Origin: Alligator mississippiensis
Lineage: Eukaryota; Chordata; Crocodylia; Alligatoridae
Length of the DNA: 64,000 bases
Direction: 5' to 3'
Assembly (NCBI RefSeq): GCF_030867095.1
Contig: NC_081831.1
Coordinates: 45,011,319-45,075,318, forward strand
Within the stretch, counting starts at the first letter, position 1. Each line of letters begins with the position of its first letter. Below the pieces are notes generated by a model, which saw only the letters and a program-made list of their open reading frames with translations, ran no database searches and was not told the origin of the DNA. This document shows, piece after piece, positions 59,300 through 64,000 of the stretch. Both the position numbers and the translations under genes were made by a program.

Positions 59300-60740
59300 A
59301 AAGAGTACCAACCCTGAATGAAAAGGGACAAAGACAGAGGGGAACGGTGACCTGCTTCATTTCTTTTCTTCCTTTTAAGGCCCCAATGAGGGCAGTTAAG
59401 GCCCAGGTACCTGTCATGGTGTGGGGTCCCCAGGGATAGCCATGATACCCCTAGGGCTCCTTGACCATGCAATTCTGCCCCATGGGCACCCTCTTTCTCT
59501 CCTGCCATGTCTTGCTGGTAATTCTAATAAATCAGGAGGCTGCCCTCGAGTTTGTATTCTGGACATGGTCTTGATGGACCCCACTGAACCCTTTGGGTTC
59601 TGAGACCTCTTTTGGGTCCCTCTTCAAAATGCATGCCTCAGCCAGACACCCTCAGCCTTATGGGGTAGATGTGTGACTCCAAAACCACCCCTGTACCATG
59701 CCCCAAGCCTCATGGATACTATTTAAATGTTGTCTCTCCTGGGGCCTTGCTATAGCTCGGCCTCTTGTCCTCACCAGGCTCTCTGCAGCCCTGTCTCTGC
59801 ACCCCACACTGGTGCTGGGGTCTATTCACCCCCTTGTTACTGCGCCCTTCTCTGGTGCTGGGGTTCCCACACCGTAGGGGACCCCGATGAGGCCTCCTCC
59901 TTCCCCAATATCCTCAGCCTGATCCACCACTGTATAAACAGCAACTAAAATATGAGCCCCTGGGCTATAACATAATACATGGAGTTCAGGGTGTGCTCTG
60001 CCCCTTTAAAAAAAAATAAAAATCAAACTTCCCCCAGCACTAAGTGCCTTGTAGGCCAGGGTATCTGGTGAGCTCCTGGAGCCCCTTAATCCTACCAGGA
60101 ATAGAACAGGCAGTCAAGCCTTTCTGGTGTGCTTCTTCTCTGACCACTCCTTCCCCCTTGACTGCTGACAGAGAACTCAGCCTCTAGTTCCAGCCCTGGG
60201 GTTTCTATATGCTCAGGGCCAGGCATCTTCTGGTCAGCTGACCAGATGCAGGCTAATTTACTTGTTAGCCTGCTGCCATAGTAACCTGTACATGTGGGCT
60301 TCTGTCTGGCTCTTAGGGCCCTCTTCCTAGGCAGTTTCTGCTCTTAAAGGAACAGGCACCTTAGTGCCCTGTGACAGTACCCGTCATAGTAGGGAGGCAG
60401 GCCAATGCAACTATGAGCTGTAGCAACAAGAAAAATAAAAAAGAGAAACTGACTCTGCCCTTAAAAGATCTAGGGTGTGATGGTACATGAACATCAGAGT
60501 GCTGCATGGTGCAGCATAGGGAAGGCTGGAGCCCCAGAAGACAAGTTAAGCTCAGTGCATAGAGTCAAGCTGCAATAGAATCAAAATTCTTCCCTTAATA
60601 AAATATTCTATTATATCCAGTCATAGCTGATGAGAAACAGAGAACCCCTGGGTACAGCCAAATTCTAACTGTCTCAAAGACTCACAGCACAGTCAGGTCG
60701 GGCACAGAGTCACTGGGCTCTGAGGCCCTATCACATGCTG
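58651..60740. other. No gene recognised; contains long poly-T
   Basis: No coding or RNA gene is supported. A run of about 41 T lies at 59258-59298, and a G-run at 59110-59122. The stretch separates two parts of a LINE ORF, so it is probably a later insertion of unidentified repeats. Confidence 0.45.
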
Positions 60741-61260
60741 TGCTGACAGTCAGTCCTGTGTAATCTAGTATCTGTCTTTGGTATTCTGTCTTCCTACTTT
60801 ATTTTCAGGATCTTATGCAGACATTTCATGTGGAAGCTGTTCAGTGTCTTGATGTAATCTATGTTTTGAAATCATACAGTAGCGATGACAGCACACAAGT
60901 TTGATAGATTCATATCTTCTCCTTAACTGATAGTTTGCTGTTATTCCATGCATGTTTCTGTAATAGCCCCAAACTGCTAGCTGCTTCTCCATTTGTATTA
61001 GTCAATTCAGTCTGAAGGTCAAGATTCCTGCTGATCATAGAACCCAAGTAACAGAAGCTGTTGATGATGTCCAGAGGTTTACCCTCCACAGTGGTGTCAG
61101 AAACTGGTTCTTCCACCCCTTGGTACATGATCACAGTCTTCTTGAGACTAATTGCCATCCAAAAGTTTTTGCATGAATCATAAAATCTGCCCAAAAGATT
61201 TTTCAGGGAAGACTCACTGTAGGCAACCAAGGCCACATCGTCTGCAAACAGGAAGTTTCT
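60741..61260 (-). pseudogene. RTE-type/CFDP2-like LINE reverse transcriptase fragment
   Basis: The minus strand contains the RT active site FADDVALVAY (FADD at 61247-61236), LVAYSESSLKNLLGRFYDSC, FWMAISLKKTVIMYQGVEEP and INSFCYLGSMISRNLDLQTE, open from 61236 to 60910. After a stop the thigh/C-terminal region continues in other frames to about 60750 (FHMKCLHKILKIKW-like). The FADD is intact but the frame is truncated. It is probably the same LINE whose C-terminus lies on both sides of the Polinton. Confidence 0.7.
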
Positions 61261-63320
61261 TCACCTTGGTTTTTGCCCTAAACCTTGCAATGTTGAACAA
61301 GCCTTAATCTAGTCTGGCTCAAACATTAATGTCAGAATCAATGTAAGAAAGATCCCCTATAGCAAAACTACCAGTTGTATCAAAAGTATCTGTATAGGTA
61401 CTATTTGTACAGATTATAGGTGATTACTTCCTATCATTGATTGACTAACCAAACAGAGCATCTGGTGAAGTAAGCTGCTGCTTACAATAGCTTATGCTAT
61501 GTACCCATAAGTTACAAATCTGACCTGCTTTCTGCCTGACTTTGGACTATCTTGCTCCAACAAGCTTGTCAGCTACTAAATTCCTCAGCTATCTCTTTGG
61601 AGGTTTGGGGGGTTTTATTTATTTGTTTGTTTGTAAAAGAATCTGAGTTACAGATCTTGATATTTTCTGAACATCTTGCAGAAGGGCTTGCCCTCTTTGT
61701 ACTTGCCTCTTCTCCAATCCTTATCTGTGGCAGACCTGACTTTTAAAATACCATCACGAATCAGTAAATCAAAAACAACAACAACAACAACAAACCAAGA
61801 TTGGATTTGAGAGATAACAGATGCCATAAGAAGCAGAAAAATATGTTTAACACAGTAAGGGTTTAGACAATTTTCAAAAATTAACTGCAGGGTTAAAACT
61901 TTCTCAAAGATTTATTCATTTCAATGGCACACTGTTTCATGCTTCTTTTTCTTTTATGTATGCTTTCTGCATGTGACTGGTCATATTTTTTATGCCACAA
62001 TAAATCAGGTTTGAAATAAACTTTGGTCTGAGTAGCAAAAATATTATGATTTCACATTTTGCAGCATAAAAATTGACTTATGGTCAAATCCATGCTTCTT
62101 AGTAAGGCTCCTGGATACTTTCCACATGGTGGTGATCTAATCCTTTCTCCTCTCAAATTTCCAATCTCAAGAGGGTGTACCTACAATAGGCAAGTCTCTG
62201 AAAACATTTATTTTAGGTTTTACTTCATATTTATTTGGTTAAATTGTGTATCAATTAATTGGAGTTTTATATGAATAAAATCTTCAGGATTGGCCCAATG
62301 ACTCCTGCTGTCTGGGGTAACTTTCAAGCCTCTATTTAAGTACATATACGCTATTAAGTGGGCTAAATATCTCAGTCATACCTTAAGACTAAAAAACTTT
62401 TCTGACTGTCCCTCACCTGCACACCTGTTACTTGCCACTAGAGGGCTGGTGATCAAGGGTCTGACTAGGAGTTACAGCTGTGAGTTGCTACTACAGAACT
62501 GGTAAACCAGGACAGGATTCAATCCCTGCTCCAATTTGGGGGGTGTGGCAAATGGGTTGGGGACAGGGTAGAAACATAAAGCTGGGAGGCAGAAAGTTAA
62601 TGGGATGTGGTGAGTAATGAAATGGGAGGTGGGAAGAAAATGGGGGTGGGGGAAGTGTGGTAAAATGAAGGAAGTCAGTCACTTCTGGATAAAATAAAAA
62701 TATAATTTTTTTAAAGATTTTAAAAGAAATAAAGAGAAAAAAAATTAAAGAAGGCCTCATATTTTAATGAATTGGTACTTGGGATTGGAGTGTGAGGGGT
62801 GCTGGTCATGCTTCCTGGGGTGGCTGGGATGTGGGGGTAGTAAGGGAAGGTCCTTTTGGCTTATTAACGTGCTAATTTGGAGAAGCTACTGCCCCTGCCC
62901 CAGGAAGGAACCCTGAGCTCATAGGGACCAGATCTGACCCCCACCTTGTTTCGCCTGCCCCACCTAGACCCCACTCCTGGACCTGTCCATGCCCTGCTGG
63001 CATGTGCTCTGAAGGCTTCTTGCACAGGGTTGTACCCCTGAGGGTGGGAAGGTCATACCCCCAGGGGTGGGAAAATGAGTTGGCTAGGGGCCAGAACCAC
63101 CCCCTGGGTAGAGTTCTTGGGGTAGAAAGTTTGTACAAACAGAACAGAAGTGGGGTGGGGACATTGCACCATGGGATACTGGAGGACTGCTCATCTATGG
63201 GGTACTGCACACATTAATGGAACATGAGCTGGGTAACATGGATCAGAGATAAACATACCCTGAAATACCATCACTTCAAGCCACCAACAGTGTGTTTAAA
63301 ACTAGTTTCAGGTGTTAATG
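61261..63320. other. No gene recognised
   Basis: AT-rich, with an (AAC)n run at 61774-61793. No supported coding region or RNA gene was found. Confidence 0.45.
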
Positions 63321-63500
63321 GCTAAGTACAGACAGTCAAAAAGCCTGAGGCTGAATTGATTCAGTCTTTACAGGTTAGTCTACACTGCAAAGATTGAACC
63401 AATAGGCAAATGAATAGACATATGCTTTTGATTCAGGAAATGCAGCCACATGCCTGCAGTGGCTCAAGCCAGAAGCTAGGGGGCATTAGAGCTTGGCTCT
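63321..63500 (+). repeat. Interspersed repeat, inverted relative to 7.96-8.15 kb
   Basis: The gtcaaaaagcctgaggctga, tgattcagtcttta and gcctgcagtggctcaagcca blocks are the reverse complement of the repeat at 7960-8145. Confidence 0.55.
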
Positions 63501-64000
63501 CTGTCATATAGCCAGCATGGGATGCATGTTCACTTCTTCTTCCTGCTGCCCCCAAGGTTGCTAGGATTTGCAGTCCAGACTCACAGCATCAGGTTTCTGC
63601 AGGTTTGCTTATTACTTCTTCTTCATGCTTCTAGGTGCCCCTGGATTTGTAGTTCACAGTCGCAGCCAATACTAATTAAGCAGAGCAGGGCAGCTCTGTA
63701 CTCAGGGGCAAGGAATTTTATCCCATGTCCCTGGCCTCAGACCCCAGCAGGGGTTTGCCTGGGGGGGGGGGGGGCAGTGAGCCAGCCAGCAAGGCCAGTG
63801 AGCCAGCCCTAGGGAGCAGAGGCCATCTCTGCTCTCCTGGAGCAGACAGCTCAGCCCAGCCCAGGGCTACAAAATGATGGGATGCTGGGGGACACTGATT
63901 TAACTTGAACCAGAAAGGGGTCTGGGACAGAAGTTTCATAAACTGGTTTAACCTAAATCAGTTAAGTCTGATACTACATCATTCAGCCAGGTTTATCCTA
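63501..64000. other. No gene recognised
   Basis: Noncoding by inspection. A G-run of about 13 bases lies near 63760, and the sequence has a repeat-like feel (ggtttaacctaaatcagtta near the end), but no family was identified. Confidence 0.4.

Overview
The window reads as vertebrate, most likely sauropsid, intergenic DNA. I favour a crocodilian or turtle because CR1 LINEs dominate and occur with PIF/Harbinger, hAT, Tx1-type LINE and Polinton elements. That taxonomic call is an inference; no host protein-coding gene could be supported anywhere. Nearly every coding trace belongs to a mobile element.

Layout. 1-1.8 kb: CR1 pieces in both orientations. 1.8-7.1 kb: a decayed PIF/Harbinger transposase and a Myb/SANT-like gene facing it. 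9.2-10.4 kb: a perfect 25-bp hairpin, a nested palindrome cluster and a Tx1-LINE scrap. 10.5-15.4 kb: a minus-strand Tx1-type LINE (zinc-knuckle ORF1, endonuclease and RT). 15.8-21 kb: a long minus-strand CR1, including an ORF1 esterase domain, split by a plus-strand CR1. 23.3-24.5 kb: a probable LTR and a minisatellite. 24.9-28.6 kb: two CR1 copies tail to tail, one with an almost intact ORF2. 28.744-35.142 kb: a complete but dead hAT transposon with a perfect 8-bp target duplication and other repeats nested in it. 35.2-40.0 kb: AT-rich sequence without recognisable genes. 40.0-43.4 kb: a deleted LTR retrotransposon holding a probable solo LTR with ~60-bp tandem repeats.

The main feature is a 14.3-kb Maverick/Polinton (adintovirus-like) element at 44245-58531. 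Both ends begin AGTAG, and it is flanked by the perfect 6-bp duplication cctgct. Its terminal inverted repeats (TIRs) carry 42-bp tandem units (5 left, 4 right). It landed in the C-terminal coding end of an older LINE; pieces of that LINE lie on both sides. The plus-strand half encodes integrase, minor capsid protein, basic core protein, major capsid protein and adenain-type protease. The minus-strand half encodes two small conserved proteins, the packaging ATPase, a protein-primed PolB with a repetitive N-terminal extension, and, next to the right TIR, a gene with a clear 127-bp intron. The two halves converge on a 132-bp gap with a polyA signal for each strand.

The element once had everything for self-synthesis, integration and virion formation. 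It is now a fossil: stop codons in integrase, minor capsid and protease, a frame change at the core/capsid junction and several frameshifts in PolB. The ATPase, major capsid protein, the two small minus-strand genes and the spliced gene keep open frames. The spliced accessory gene, the slippery-tract repeats in the PolB extension and the TIR repeats are the least explained parts.
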